Positions 15,873-24,157 are shown, numbered from the stretch's first letter. The stretch is 64,000 bases of DNA from an uncultured Candidatus Melainabacteria bacterium (GCA_934717745.1 CAKUZB010000003.1:62001-126000), one strand, 5' to 3'. Program-made: numbers and translations. Notes: generated by a model not told the origin, from the letters alone.

Positions 15873-15907
15873 ATAAGGGCGGTTTGCAAAACGCAAACCG
15901 CCCTTAT
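15873..15907 (-). terminator. Strong hairpin downstream of recO
   Basis: Perfect 15-bp arms ATAAGGGCGGTTTGC (15873-15887) and its complement (15893-15907), loop 5 nt. It lies 11 nt beyond the recO stop on the minus strand, but no clear T run follows, only TAATATAAAAAG. It probably works together with the adjacent hairpin at 15837-15867. Confidence 0.65.
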
Positions 15908-15918
15908 TTCATTAAAAT

Positions 15919-16683
15919 TTAAACTGTAGTTTCACTTACTACAGAAAGTGCCTTAATTTTTTTATCAGTATGCGATTGAATATAGTCATTCAATAGATTA
16001 AAACAAACTTCGCAAACTTTATTTGTAGCCTTTCTATCATAATCACTTTCGTAATTAAAATCAAATTGCATCATTGCTTGCAAGAAATCTCTCATTTTGT
16101 GGTGAAGTTTTAATTTTACACCTAATTCCTTATTACATTCTTGGCAAACTACACCGCCCATTTGAATAGAAAAATACATATCTTCGTTCAAAATTTCTTC
16201 TCGACAGCATAAGCAACTATCAAATTCCAATCCAAAGCCTACAATTAACATCATTTTTAATTGAAATTTAATAACTGCAATCATTACATCTTTTTTTGAA
16301 TTAGAATTAGAAATTTTATCTAAAGTTTTATAGAATAATTCATAAACTTCTTTACTTGATGGGTCATCTTCAACTCCAAATATAGAAACAATCTCTGACA
16401 CATAAGATGAAAAAACAATCTTATCTAAGTCTTGACGAGTTTCATTAAAAGTATTTAAGGCTTCTGCCTGACAAATAGTATCCAAATTTTTCCCCTTATA
16501 TAACATAATCTTATTCGCTATAAGATTGTCCATTCTAGCCCCAAGTTTACTTTTTGGCTTCTTAACCCCTTTTGCAACACCTTTAATCAAGCCATGCTCT
16601 TTTGAATACATAACTACAATTTTATCAGATTCACTTAAATTATAAGATTTTAAATTAATTGCATCTGTTACAAGGTTATTCAT
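15919..16683 (-). CDS. recO: DNA repair protein RecO
   Basis: Mediator that helps RecA load on SSB-coated DNA in the RecFOR pathway and anneals single strands. The 254 residues fit. The N-terminal OB fold shows VTDAINLKSYNLSESDKIVV and LIKGVAKGVKKPKSKLGA. The C-terminal helical domain has a zinc-binding-like Cys set, CLCCREEI and CQECNKE. The start overlaps the pilT stop by one base, so the two genes are coupled. The pairing with pilT is not functional in an obvious way. Confidence 0.9.
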   Translation of the reverse strand: MNNLVTDAINLKSYNLSESDKIVVMYSKEHGLIKGVAKGVKKPKSKLGARMDNLIANKIMLYKGKNLDTICQAEALNTFNETRQDLDKIVFSSYVSEIVSIFGVEDDPSSKEVYELFYKTLDKISNSNSKKDVMIAVIKFQLKMMLIVGFGLEFDSCLCCREEILNEDMYFSIQMGGVVCQECNKELGVKLKLHHKMRDFLQAMMQFDFNYESDYDRKATNKVCEVCFNLLNDYIQSHTDKKIKALSVVSETTV

Positions 16684-17783
16684 TATTTATCACCAAGAGT
16701 TTTTGTACCACGATAAACACCACGGAAGAATTGTTCCAATTCCATTTTATCGTCAGAGGCTTCTAGTGCCGCTTCTTTTGTAATAGCACCCATTTCAACC
16801 AATTTGTATAAAGATTCATTCATCGTAATCATATCATTAAATGAACCTTTTTTAACTAAATCATAAATGCCTTCAAGTTCGTTTTTCATAATCAAATCTT
16901 TTATTGTAGGAGTTACAACAAGAACTTCACAAGCAGGATAACGACCGTTACCGGTTGCTTTTTTAACAAGTTTTTGTGCAATTGTACCTCTTAAAGATTG
17001 AGCAAGTTGATGACGAACGGTATCTCTGTCTTCCGGCTCATACATGTTAATAATTCTGTAAATAGTTTGAACTGCATCGTTTGTATGTAATGTTGCAAAA
17101 ACTAAGTGTCCGGTTTCAGCGGCTTTTAGAGTGCTGTCTAAAGTTTCTTTATCACGAATTTCACCAACTAGAATTACATCAGGGTCTTGACGAAGTGCGT
17201 ATTTAATCCCGTCAGAAAATGATGGTGTATCAATACCGATTTGTCTTTGAGTAACCTTACATTTTTTATCAGTGAAAACAAACTCAACTGGATCTTCTAA
17301 TACAACAATGTGTTTTTGATATTTTAAATTGATACTTTCAATAAAAGATGCCAAAGTGGAAGATTTACCACTACCTGTTGGACCTGTAACAAGCACTAAC
17401 CCATTGTTATAATCTGCAAATTGATGCATTGCTGCGGGTAAGTGAAGTTTTTCTAAAGAATTTATGTAATAAGGAATAACACGAAAAACTAAACTATACT
17501 CTGTCATTGAACGTGATAAATTAACCCTAAAACGAGAAATTCCTTTTAAATTAAAAGAAAAGTCTAAATCTGTAGCACCAGAAAGACGGTCTTTAATAAA
17601 ATCAGGAACAACTTTATTTACAATAAATTCCAAGTCCGATCTTTGAAGTTTTGGCATATCTAATTTTAAAATTGTACCATCACGACGAACCATTGGATGC
17701 TCGCCAACTTTCAAGTGAATATCAGAAACGTCAGATTTAACCGCTTTTTCTAAAAATTCTTCTAATTTAAAATTACCTTCCAT
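16683..17783 (-). CDS. pilT: Type IV pilus retraction ATPase
   Basis: Hexameric ATPase that powers pilus retraction at the inner face of the cytoplasmic membrane. The 366 residues match PilT. Visible are the N-terminal SDIHLKVGEHPMVRRDG, the Walker A LVTGPTGSGKSSTLA, the Asp box VVLEDPVEFVF, the Walker B ALRQDPDVILVGEIRD and the His box ETGHLVFATLHTNDAV. The C-terminal part ends in LEQFFRGVYRGTKTLG. With at least five pilin-like genes in the window it supports a working, retractile pilus. The gene starts at 17783 with GGGG upstream, and a palindrome lies over its -10 region. Confidence 0.94.
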   Translation of the reverse strand: MEGNFKLEEFLEKAVKSDVSDIHLKVGEHPMVRRDGTILKLDMPKLQRSDLEFIVNKVVPDFIKDRLSGATDLDFSFNLKGISRFRVNLSRSMTEYSLVFRVIPYYINSLEKLHLPAAMHQFADYNNGLVLVTGPTGSGKSSTLASFIESINLKYQKHIVVLEDPVEFVFTDKKCKVTQRQIGIDTPSFSDGIKYALRQDPDVILVGEIRDKETLDSTLKAAETGHLVFATLHTNDAVQTIYRIINMYEPEDRDTVRHQLAQSLRGTIAQKLVKKATGNGRYPACEVLVVTPTIKDLIMKNELEGIYDLVKKGSFNDMITMNESLYKLVEMGAITKEAALEASDDKMELEQFFRGVYRGTKTLGDK

Positions 17784-17795
17784 AAAATCCCCTTA

Positions 17796-17820
17796 CTAGT
17801 ATATTTTAATATTATACTAG
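17796..17820 (-). promoter_or_regulatory. Palindrome over the pilT -10 box
   Basis: Inverted repeat CTAGTATA/TATACTAG (17796-17803 and 17813-17820) with a 9-bp centre. On the minus strand it includes TATAAT (17811-17816), the probable pilT -10 box. The position suits a repressor site, but no repressor is identified and the element may be chance in AT-rich DNA. Confidence 0.3.
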
Positions 17821-17867
17821 CATTTTTATCGGTCATGTACAAAAATATTACAAAAATTTAGATTGTA

Positions 17868-17896
17868 TTGACACAAAAGCACTTTAATAGCACAAT
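17868..17896 (+). promoter_or_regulatory. Promoter of the gcv operon
   Basis: TTGACA (17868-17873), 17-bp spacer, CACAAT (17891-17896). The -35 box is perfect, the -10 weak. The leader is only about 18 nt and carries GAGG 8 nt before the gcvT ATG, so there is no room for a glycine riboswitch. Confidence 0.55.
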
Positions 17897-17920
17897 TTAG
17901 TAAGGGACGAGGTTATCAAT

Positions 17921-19024
17921 ATGACTAAACAAACACTATTACACGACAAACAAGTAGAGTTAAAAGCAAGAATGGTTGATTTTGCAGGTTGGGATATGCC
18001 TGTACAATTCAAATCCATTATAGAAGAACACAAAAACGTAAGAGAAAATGCTGGACTATTTGACGTTTCACACATGGGCGAAGTTTTTGTGTCAGGAAAA
18101 GATTCTGTAAAATTTTTAAACAAAGTTGTTCCTCAAGATATTTCAAAATTAAACATCTCAAAAGCCGTTTATTGCCAATTACCAAACAAAAATGGCGGAC
18201 TAATAGATGATTTAATCATATATAAACTGGAAGATGAAAAATATCTATTGGTTGTAAATGCTTCAAGAATAGACGAAGATGTTAACTGGCTTGTTAGAAA
18301 TAGTTTAGAATATAATGTTTACATTGATAATCAATCGCACAATTACTCAATGTTAGCCGTTCAAGGTCCAAAATCTCACAATATTCTAGAGAAAATAGGG
18401 TATGATACAACTCAAGAATTTTTCACAATAAAACCTGCAACAATTAACAATATGGAAACATTAGTTTCCAGAACCGGTTACACAGGTGAAGATGGCTACG
18501 AAATCCTTGTAAAAAACAAAGATGCAATAAAAATGTGGGATTTATTACTAAAAGAAGGTGCAGAATTTAACCTTATGCCGATTGGTTTAGGTGCTAGAGA
18601 TACATTAAGATTAGAATCAGCACTTCATCTTTATGGAAACGATTTGACTGAAGATACAACCCCTATTGAAGCAGGTCTGTCTTGGTCAATACCAAAAGAT
18701 AAAACAGACGATTATAACGGAAAAGAAGTTATAATGTCTCAAATAAAAAATGGCGTAGAGAAAAAATTTATCGGTCTAAAAATGCTATCAAGAGCAATTC
18801 CAAGACACGAACACGAAATTTATTTTAACGGAGAAAAAATCGGTGTAGTTACAAGTGGAGGTTATTCGCCAATACTTAACGAAAATATTGCAATGGGATA
18901 CGTTAAAAATCTTAAAGAAATTTGCGTAGGCACTAAAGTGCAAGTTATGATAAGAGAAAAACTTCACGATGCAGAAATTGTGAAAAGACCATTTATTCAA
19001 AAACATAATAGTAATAAAAAATAA
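17921..19024 (+). CDS. gcvT: Glycine cleavage system T protein (aminomethyltransferase)
   Basis: Takes the aminomethyl group from lipoyl-GcvH, releases ammonia and forms methylene-tetrahydrofolate. The 367 residues match. Motifs: VDFAGWDMPVQFKSIIEEH, GLFDVSHMGEVFVSG, SRTGYTGEDGYEIL, the folate-binding GLGARDTLRLESALHLYG, and TPIEAGLSW. First gene of gcvT-gcvH-gcvPA, 10 nt before gcvH. Its folate product feeds TrmFO and one-carbon metabolism. Confidence 0.96.
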   Translation: MTKQTLLHDKQVELKARMVDFAGWDMPVQFKSIIEEHKNVRENAGLFDVSHMGEVFVSGKDSVKFLNKVVPQDISKLNISKAVYCQLPNKNGGLIDDLIIYKLEDEKYLLVVNASRIDEDVNWLVRNSLEYNVYIDNQSHNYSMLAVQGPKSHNILEKIGYDTTQEFFTIKPATINNMETLVSRTGYTGEDGYEILVKNKDAIKMWDLLLKEGAEFNLMPIGLGARDTLRLESALHLYGNDLTEDTTPIEAGLSWSIPKDKTDDYNGKEVIMSQIKNGVEKKFIGLKMLSRAIPRHEHEIYFNGEKIGVVTSGGYSPILNENIAMGYVKNLKEICVGTKVQVMIREKLHDAEIVKRPFIQKHNSNKK

Positions 19025-19034
19025 AGGAGTAAAA

Positions 19035-19418
19035 ATGAGTATTACTGAAAAAATTTTATGTTCAAAATCTCACGAATACATCTTAGATAACGGAGATAAA
19101 AATTATTCTGTAGGTTTGACAGATTATGCGATTGACCAACTTGGAGACATCGTATTCTTAGAATTACCGGAAGTTGGTGCTTCTTTCAATAAAGGCGATG
19201 TTTTTGCAACAATTGAATCAGTAAAAGCCGCATCTGAAATTTATATGCCAATCTCAGGAACAATTACGGAAATTAACGACGCAGTTGTAAATTCTCCTGA
19301 AATTCTTAATGAAAGTCCTTACGAACAAGGCTGGCTTGTAAAAGTAGATTTCACAGGTAATGATGTTGAAATTACAGATTTACTAGATTACAACGATTAT
19401 AAAGAAGAAGTACAATAA
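19035..19418 (+). CDS. gcvH: Glycine cleavage system H protein
   Basis: Lipoyl-carrying shuttle of the glycine cleavage complex. The 127-residue protein has the lipoylation segment FATIESVKAASEIYMPISG with Lys64 as the lipoate site, preceded by VGLTDYAIDQLGDIVFLELP. A GGAG precedes its ATG. The stop shares one base with the gcvPA ATG, so translation is coupled. Lipoate ligase or synthase genes are not in this window. Confidence 0.96.
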   Translation: MSITEKILCSKSHEYILDNGDKNYSVGLTDYAIDQLGDIVFLELPEVGASFNKGDVFATIESVKAASEIYMPISGTITEINDAVVNSPEILNESPYEQGWLVKVDFTGNDVEITDLLDYNDYKEEVQ

Positions 19419-20665
19419 TGAACAATTTTTTAGCCCTAACAGAAACTGATAGACAAGAAATGCTTGAAAGTATTTCAAAAAGCAATGTTGACGAACTTTT
19501 TGAACAAATTCCTCAAAAAGCAAGAATGACAGATTTTGATTTGCCGAAAGCATTAAACGAAATGCAAACTCAAAAAGTCGTAAAAAAACTTGCAACCGAA
19601 AACAACTCAGACTACATATACTTTGTAGGTGCAGGAACATATAATAAATTTATACCTGCGGCAGTTAGTCAAATTGCAGAAAGATACGAATTTCTAACTG
19701 CATACACTCCTTATCAACCGGAAATTGCTCAAGGAACGTTGCAAATAATGTATGAATTTCAAACTCTAATTTGCAGATTGACAGGTATGGATATTTCGAA
19801 TGCATCTGTTTATGACGGGGCAACGGCCTCAGCAGAAGCAGTTATTATGGCAAAAAGAGTGTCAAAGAAAAACAAAGTTTTAATATCAGACACAATTAAT
19901 CCGGAATACATAAAAGTCATTCAAACATATGCTTGGGCAAATGACATTGAATTGAAAATGTTTGACAAAATGCCCGAAGATACATCTGAATATGCGGGAG
20001 TTGTAGTTCAAAATCCAAATTTCTTTGGCGAAATTAAAGAAATAAAAAAGAGCGAAGGTTCACTTTTAATAGTGATAGCAGATTTGTCATCACTTGCACT
20101 ATTAACTCCACCCGTAGAATACGGTGCAGATGTCGTTGTTGGCGACATTCAACCGCTTGGCATACCAATGTCTTTTGGTGGACCACACGCAGGCTTTATG
20201 GCTTGCACTGAAAAATTAATGCGACAACTTCCGGGACGGCTTGCAGGCAGAACTCTTGATGCTGACGGTAATCAAGCATTTACTTTAACAATTCAAACAA
20301 GAGAACAACATATTAAACGTGAAAAAGCAACAAGTAACATCTGCTCAAATCAAGCACTTATTGCTCTTTGCTCTACAGTTTACTTGAGTTTGCTGGGAGA
20401 AAAAGGATTTAAGCAAGCAAGTTATCTTTCTGGTAAGAATGCTCACGAACTGGCAAAAAAACTTCAAGAAAAGGGTGTTAAAGTCCTATCAAAAGATTTT
20501 TATAATGAATTTTTAATTGAAGTTGAATATGCAGATAAATACCTGGAAAAATTAAAAGAAAACAACATCATTGGCGGTTACAAAATTGACGAAAAAACAG
20601 TCCTTGTTTGTGCAACAGAAATGAACACTCCGGAAGAAATTGATTTATACGTAAAATCTATATAA
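19418..20665 (+). CDS. gcvPA: Glycine dehydrogenase subunit 1
   Basis: N-terminal half of the two-subunit glycine decarboxylase. The 415 residues match GcvPA: ARMTDFDLPKALNEMQ, VGAGTYNKFIPAAVSQI, TAYTPYQPEIAQGTLQ, MDISNASVYDGATASAEA and GVVVQNPNFFGEI. The PLP-binding lysine belongs to subunit 2 (GcvPB), which should follow but is absent. A terminator comes 20 nt after the stop and then the convergent ribosomal operon. GcvPB must be encoded elsewhere for the pathway to work. No frameshift or remnant of gcvPB is visible. Confidence 0.95.
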   Translation: MNNFLALTETDRQEMLESISKSNVDELFEQIPQKARMTDFDLPKALNEMQTQKVVKKLATENNSDYIYFVGAGTYNKFIPAAVSQIAERYEFLTAYTPYQPEIAQGTLQIMYEFQTLICRLTGMDISNASVYDGATASAEAVIMAKRVSKKNKVLISDTINPEYIKVIQTYAWANDIELKMFDKMPEDTSEYAGVVVQNPNFFGEIKEIKKSEGSLLIVIADLSSLALLTPPVEYGADVVVGDIQPLGIPMSFGGPHAGFMACTEKLMRQLPGRLAGRTLDADGNQAFTLTIQTREQHIKREKATSNICSNQALIALCSTVYLSLLGEKGFKQASYLSGKNAHELAKKLQEKGVKVLSKDFYNEFLIEVEYADKYLEKLKENNIIGGYKIDEKTVLVCATEMNTPEEIDLYVKSI

Positions 20666-20685
20666 CTTAAATAAATAAAAAAAAA

Positions 20686-20712
20686 GGCGATTTGAGTTTC
20701 ACTCAAATCGCC
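20686..20712. terminator. Bidirectional terminator between gcvPA and rplR
   Basis: Perfect 12-bp arms GGCGATTTGAGT/ACTCAAATCGCC (20686-20697 and 20701-20712), flanked by A9 and T9, serving both the gcv operon and the end of the ribosomal cluster. Confidence 0.92.
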
Positions 20713-20735
20713 TTTTTTTTTATTCTTTTTTATAA

Positions 20736-21104
20736 TTAGAATTGCAAGCCTGCTTCTCTTGCTGCTTCTGCTAATGCTTGAACTCTGCCGTGGTATAAGA
20801 AACCACCTCTGTCAAATACAACACATTCAATGCCTGCTGCCAATGCTTTTTTAGCAACTGCTTCACCAACAACTTTTGCGGCTTCAATGTTACCACCATG
20901 TTTTAATTGTTCTTTTAAATCTTTATCTAAAGATGAAGCAGAACAAATTGTTACATGTTTTTCGTCATCAATAACTTGAGCATAGATATGTTTTGTACTT
21001 CTATATACAGCCAATCTTGGGAATTCAGTAGTACCTTCTAATTTAACTCTTAAAGATTGGTGTCTTTTTTGTACTTTTGGTTTTCTAATTTCTTGTTTAA
21101 TCAT
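20736..21104 (-). CDS. rplR: 50S ribosomal protein L18
   Basis: 5S rRNA-binding protein of the large subunit, about 122 residues. The frame is open from 21146, but MIKQEIRKPK at 21104 has AAGGAG 11 nt upstream and gives the normal length. Motifs are RLAVYRSTKHIYAQVIDD and the C-terminal FDRGGFLYHGRVQALAEAAR. It is the last gene of the cluster here; rpsE (S5), rpmD, rplO and secY, which usually follow, are missing, and a terminator comes next. Confidence 0.95.
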   Translation of the reverse strand: MIKQEIRKPKVQKRHQSLRVKLEGTTEFPRLAVYRSTKHIYAQVIDDEKHVTICSASSLDKDLKEQLKHGGNIEAAKVVGEAVAKKALAAGIECVVFDRGGFLYHGRVQALAEAAREAGLQF

Positions 21105-21187
21105 TTTGTTTCTTTCTCCTTTACCCAAACCTTCTTGACTTATCAAGGGTTTATACGGGCTACTGTGTACTATTTATACATTTGTCG

Positions 21188-21203
21188 TGTGAGTTTGCTC
21201 ACA
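21188..21203 (-). other. Hairpin in the rplF-rplR spacer
   Basis: Arms TGTGAG/CTCACA with a 4-nt loop in the 111-nt spacer between rplF and rplR, which is longer than most spacers in the cluster. There is no T run, so it is more likely an RNA processing or regulatory stem than a terminator. Confidence 0.35.
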
Positions 21204-21215
21204 TCGGCTTATGCA

Positions 21216-21755
21216 TTATTTTTTACCTGCTTTACCGGCTTTACGTCTGATGTATTCGCCTTCGTATTTAATACCTTTTCCTTTGTAAACTTCAGGTTCA
21301 CGTTTGCTTCTGATTAATGCTGCAACGTCGCCAACCATTTGTTTATTAGTACCAGATACTTTAATTTTTGTATTTGCTTCAACAGCAATTGTAATACCTG
21401 CTGGTGGTTCAATGATAACCGGGTGAGAATAACCCAAAGCCATGTTTAATTTATTTCCTTCCATAGCAGCACGGTAACCAACACCGTTGATTTCTAATTT
21501 TTTTTCAAAACCGTCTTTTACACCTTTAACTGCGTTAGCAACTAAAGTTCTCATTAAACCGTGTAAAGCATTTGTTTTTCTTTCATCGTTATTAGTTAAA
21601 ACTAACACTTTGTTATCTTCAACTTTTACTGTTAATTCAGGACTAACTTCAACAACTTCAGTTCCCAAAGGTCCTTTTGCAGTAACTGTATGACCTTCAA
21701 TTTTAACCTCAACACCTGCTGGGATTTCGATAGGTAATTTACCGATTCTTGACAT
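21216..21755 (-). CDS. rplF: 50S ribosomal protein L6
   Basis: Large-subunit protein near the factor-binding site, 179 residues. N terminus MSRIGKLPIEIPAGVEV, the L6 repeat GYRAAMEGNKLNMALGYSHPV, and the C-terminal KGKGIKYEGEYIRRKAGKA with the usual GKK tail. AAGGAG lies 6-8 nt before the ATG. Confidence 0.97.
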   Translation of the reverse strand: MSRIGKLPIEIPAGVEVKIEGHTVTAKGPLGTEVVEVSPELTVKVEDNKVLVLTNNDERKTNALHGLMRTLVANAVKGVKDGFEKKLEINGVGYRAAMEGNKLNMALGYSHPVIIEPPAGITIAVEANTKIKVSGTNKQMVGDVAALIRSKREPEVYKGKGIKYEGEYIRRKAGKAGKK

Positions 21756-21847
21756 TTTTATTTCTCCTTTTGGTATATACTAACTTTCGAGCCTTTCTAC
21801 CAATTTCGCTCTTTTATAAATTTTAACTTTTGATTTTGTTATTTATG

Positions 21848-22243
21848 CTACCAAACGTAACATAAAATTTCGCCACCTAAGTTTTCTTTACGTGCTTTTC
21901 TATCTGACATCAAGCCTTTGCTTGTTGAGATAACTGCAACACCCATACCACCTAAAACTTTTGGTAAATTTTTAGATTTGCTGTAAGTTTTTAAACCAGG
22001 AGTTGAAACTCTTTGTAAATTTGTAATAACCGGTTTATGGTGTTCGTCATATTTTAAAGTGATAACGATTTTACTGAATTTTTCAGAATCATCAACTTTG
22101 TAATCTGCGATAAAACCTTCATTTTTCAATAATTTTGCCAATTCTACTTTCAATTTTGAAGTAGGAATTTCAACAGTTTCATGTGAAACCATGTTTGCAT
22201 TTCTGATACGTGTTAACATATCTGCAATTGGATCTGTGTTCAT
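21848..22243 (-). CDS. rpsH: 30S ribosomal protein S8
   Basis: Small-subunit 16S rRNA-binding protein, 131 residues from MNTDPIADMLTRIRNANM at 22243, with AAGGG 8 nt upstream. The frame is open 29 codons further (to 22330) but that stretch has no Shine-Dalgarno and no homology I can see. The C terminus carries STPGLKTYSKSKNLPKVLGG and ISTSKGLMSDRKARKENLGG. It has its own promoter at 22373-22401 and a 5' leader of about 120 nt, unlike the other genes here. S8 regulates its own operon in E. coli, so this leader is a place to look for autoregulation. Confidence 0.96.
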   Translation of the reverse strand: MNTDPIADMLTRIRNANMVSHETVEIPTSKLKVELAKLLKNEGFIADYKVDDSEKFSKIVITLKYDEHHKPVITNLQRVSTPGLKTYSKSKNLPKVLGGMGVAVISTSKGLMSDRKARKENLGGEILCYVW

Positions 22244-22372
22244 TCTTTTTCCCTTTTCTACTGTGGACTTACATAATTTCAATGCAGTATCCATAATGTA
22301 CTCGTCTCTTATCGAATTAATATTGCTCATTCTAAAGCGTATTTCGACAGTTAGACATTTATCTGTAATTAA

Positions 22373-22401
22373 ATTTTAGAACAAAGACAAAACAAATACA
22401 A
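22373..22401 (-). promoter_or_regulatory. Internal promoter before rpsH
   Basis: On the minus strand TTGTAT (22396-22401), 17-bp spacer, TAAAAT (22373-22378). Placed just after a terminator, it restarts transcription for rpsH-rplF-rplR. Confidence 0.65.
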
Positions 22402-22451
22402 GCATTTTATATAAAATTAATGAATATTTACAATAAAATTAAATAAAACAA

Positions 22452-22483
22452 AAAGAAAGTAACCTTTTCAAGTTACTTTCTTT
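22452..22483 (-). terminator. Terminator inside the spc cluster, after rpsN
   Basis: Perfect 12-bp arms AAAGAAAGTAAC/GTTACTTTCTTT (22452-22463 and 22472-22483), loop 8 nt, followed on the minus strand by TTGTTTTATTT. It lies 21 nt after the rpsN stop. Confidence 0.8.
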
Positions 22484-22504
22484 TAATAATTTTGTGTAGT
22501 ATAA

Positions 22505-22711
22505 CTACCAACTTGCTTTTGTAACACCAGGTAATAAACCTTGATGTGCCATTTTTCTTAAACAAATTCTGCAAAGACCAAAATCTCTGTGGAAACCGTG
22601 TGGACGACCACAAATACTACATCTGTTATGTAATCTAACTTTTGGATATTTACCTTTTGCAGCAAGAGATTCTCTTTTTGCTTCTTTGTTTATCATCGCT
22701 TTTTTAGCCAT
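22505..22711 (-). CDS. rpsN: 30S ribosomal protein S14, zinc-binding type
   Basis: Short (68-residue) S14 with both CxxC pairs, Cys31/Cys34 (CSIC) and Cys47/Cys50 (CRIC), so the C+ zinc form. C terminus RKMAHQGLLPGVTKASW is typical. GGAG precedes the ATG. The gene name rpsZ is also used for this type. Terminated right after its stop, before rpsH. Confidence 0.96.
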   Translation of the reverse strand: MAKKAMINKEAKRESLAAKGKYPKVRLHNRCSICGRPHGFHRDFGLCRICLRKMAHQGLLPGVTKASW

Positions 22712-22745
22712 GAATTTCTCCTTTATATTTACCGTAATTTATCTT

Positions 22746-23300
22746 TTATTTTAAACCTTTGAACGGCATACCTAACAATCTAAGCAATTCTCTTGCTTCT
22801 TCGTCAGTTTTAGCAGTTGTAATAACTGAAATATTCATACCCTTAACTAAATCTACTTCCTCGAAAGAGATTTCAGGGAATAAAGTTTGTTCTTTCAAGC
22901 CTAATGTGTAATTACCACGGCCATCGAATGATTTAGCACTGATACCACGGAAGTCTCTGATTCTTGGTAAAACAACGCAAATCAATTTTTGTAAAAAGTC
23001 ATACATTCTTTCGCCACGTAAAGTAACCATTGTACCAACCGGCATACCTTCTCTTAATTTGAATGTAGCAATTGATTTTTTTGCTTTTGTAACAACAGCC
23101 TTTTGACCTGCAATTTTTGTCAATTGACCTTGAATAACATCAGCAATTTTTGTATTGTGTGAAGCTTCACCAACACCCATATTTAAAACGATTTTGTGTA
23201 ATCTTGGGATTGTTAAATCGTTTTTGTAGCCAAATTTTTCAACTAAGGCTTTTTTTACGTCTTCTTCGTATTTTGCTTTTAAACTTTTAGTTACTGTCAT
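22746..23300 (-). CDS. rplE: 50S ribosomal protein L5
   Basis: 5S rRNA-binding protein forming the central protuberance bridge, 184 residues. Motifs: IPRLHKIVLNMGVGEA, GQKAVVTKAKKSIATFKLRE, VVLPRIRDFRGIS, GRGNYTLGLKEQTLFPEI and the C-terminal LLRLLGMPFK. Normal order after rplX. Confidence 0.97.
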   Translation of the reverse strand: MTVTKSLKAKYEEDVKKALVEKFGYKNDLTIPRLHKIVLNMGVGEASHNTKIADVIQGQLTKIAGQKAVVTKAKKSIATFKLREGMPVGTMVTLRGERMYDFLQKLICVVLPRIRDFRGISAKSFDGRGNYTLGLKEQTLFPEISFEEVDLVKGMNISVITTAKTDEEARELLRLLGMPFKGLK

Positions 23301-23349
23301 TTTCTTTTTCCTCTAATTTAAGATGGTTCAGTGCCAAGATTATCTTGCA

Positions 23350-23688
23350 CTATACATCTAACTGTTCACCACATTTTTTGCAAACACGAACTTTTTTACC
23401 GTCTTTTTCTTCGTGTTTTACTTTTGTAACTTTTTCACATGCTGGGCATACAATCATTACATTTGAGTTATCTAATGGTGCTTCCATTTTAACCAATCCA
23501 CCTTGAATATTTGCCATTGGATTAGCCTTTTGTGCTTTTGTTACCATATTAGCACCTTCAACAATCACTTTAGATTCTGAAGGCATTGTTTTTTTAACGT
23601 TACCGATTTTACCTTTATCTTTACCTGCAATAACCATTACTCTGTCGCCGGTTTTTACTTGCAAAGATTGTTTCTTATTATCTGCCAT
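23350..23688 (-). CDS. rplX: 50S ribosomal protein L24 with C-terminal Cys pairs
   Basis: Assembly-initiating large-subunit protein, 112 residues. The KOW motif appears as KTGDRVMVIAGKDKGKIGNV, then VEGANMVTKAQKA and EAPLDNSNVMIVCP. The C terminus has two CxxC pairs, Cys81/Cys84 and Cys103/Cys106, probably a zinc ribbon found in many but not all bacterial L24 proteins. Confidence 0.96.
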   Translation of the reverse strand: MADNKKQSLQVKTGDRVMVIAGKDKGKIGNVKKTMPSESKVIVEGANMVTKAQKANPMANIQGGLVKMEAPLDNSNVMIVCPACEKVTKVKHEEKDGKKVRVCKKCGEQLDV

Positions 23689-23755
23689 CTGTTTCTCCTT
23701 AGGCTATTTCTTACTTGTACTTCTATTCTACAACAGAAATTTCTATTGTAAAACA

Positions 23756-24124
23756 CTAAATTACTTCAGGAGCAAGAGAAACAATTTTCATAAAGTTTTT
23801 GTCTCTTAACTCTCTAGCAACAGGTCCAAATACACGTGTTCCTCTTGGGTTGCCATCTTTGTTGATAATTACCGCAGCATTTTCATCAAATCTGATTACT
23901 GAACCATCTTGACGTTTAATATCTGCTTTTGTTCTTACAACAACTGCTCTAACAACTTCTGATTTTTTTACAGCCATATTTGGTGTTGCATCTTTTACAG
24001 TTGCGATGATAACATCACCTACACCTGCAAATTTTTTATTAGAACTGCCCATTACACGGATAGTTAATAATTCTTTAGCACCTGTGTTATCTGCTACTAC
24101 TAATCTTGATTCTTGTTGTATCAT
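23756..24124 (-). CDS. rplN: 50S ribosomal protein L14
   Basis: Interface protein of the large subunit, 122 residues, standard length. Motifs: MIQQESRLVVADNTGAKELL, GVGDVIIATVKDATPN, AVVVRTKADIKRQDGS and GTRVFGPVARELRDKNFMKI. Confidence 0.97.
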   Translation of the reverse strand: MIQQESRLVVADNTGAKELLTIRVMGSSNKKFAGVGDVIIATVKDATPNMAVKKSEVVRAVVVRTKADIKRQDGSVIRFDENAAVIINKDGNPRGTRVFGPVARELRDKNFMKIVSLAPEVI

Positions 24125-24157
24125 TTTCTATCACCTTTTGTTTAATCAACGAGAAAA

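Noticed and set aside
17874..17920. Possible glycine riboswitch before gcvT
   Set aside because: The promoter TTGACA-17-CACAAT leaves a leader of about 18 nt, too short for a glycine aptamer, and no aptamer-like pairing is present.
22244..22330. 29-codon N-terminal extension of rpsH
   Set aside because: No Shine-Dalgarno, not seen in S8 proteins, and AAGGG fits the downstream ATG at 22243.
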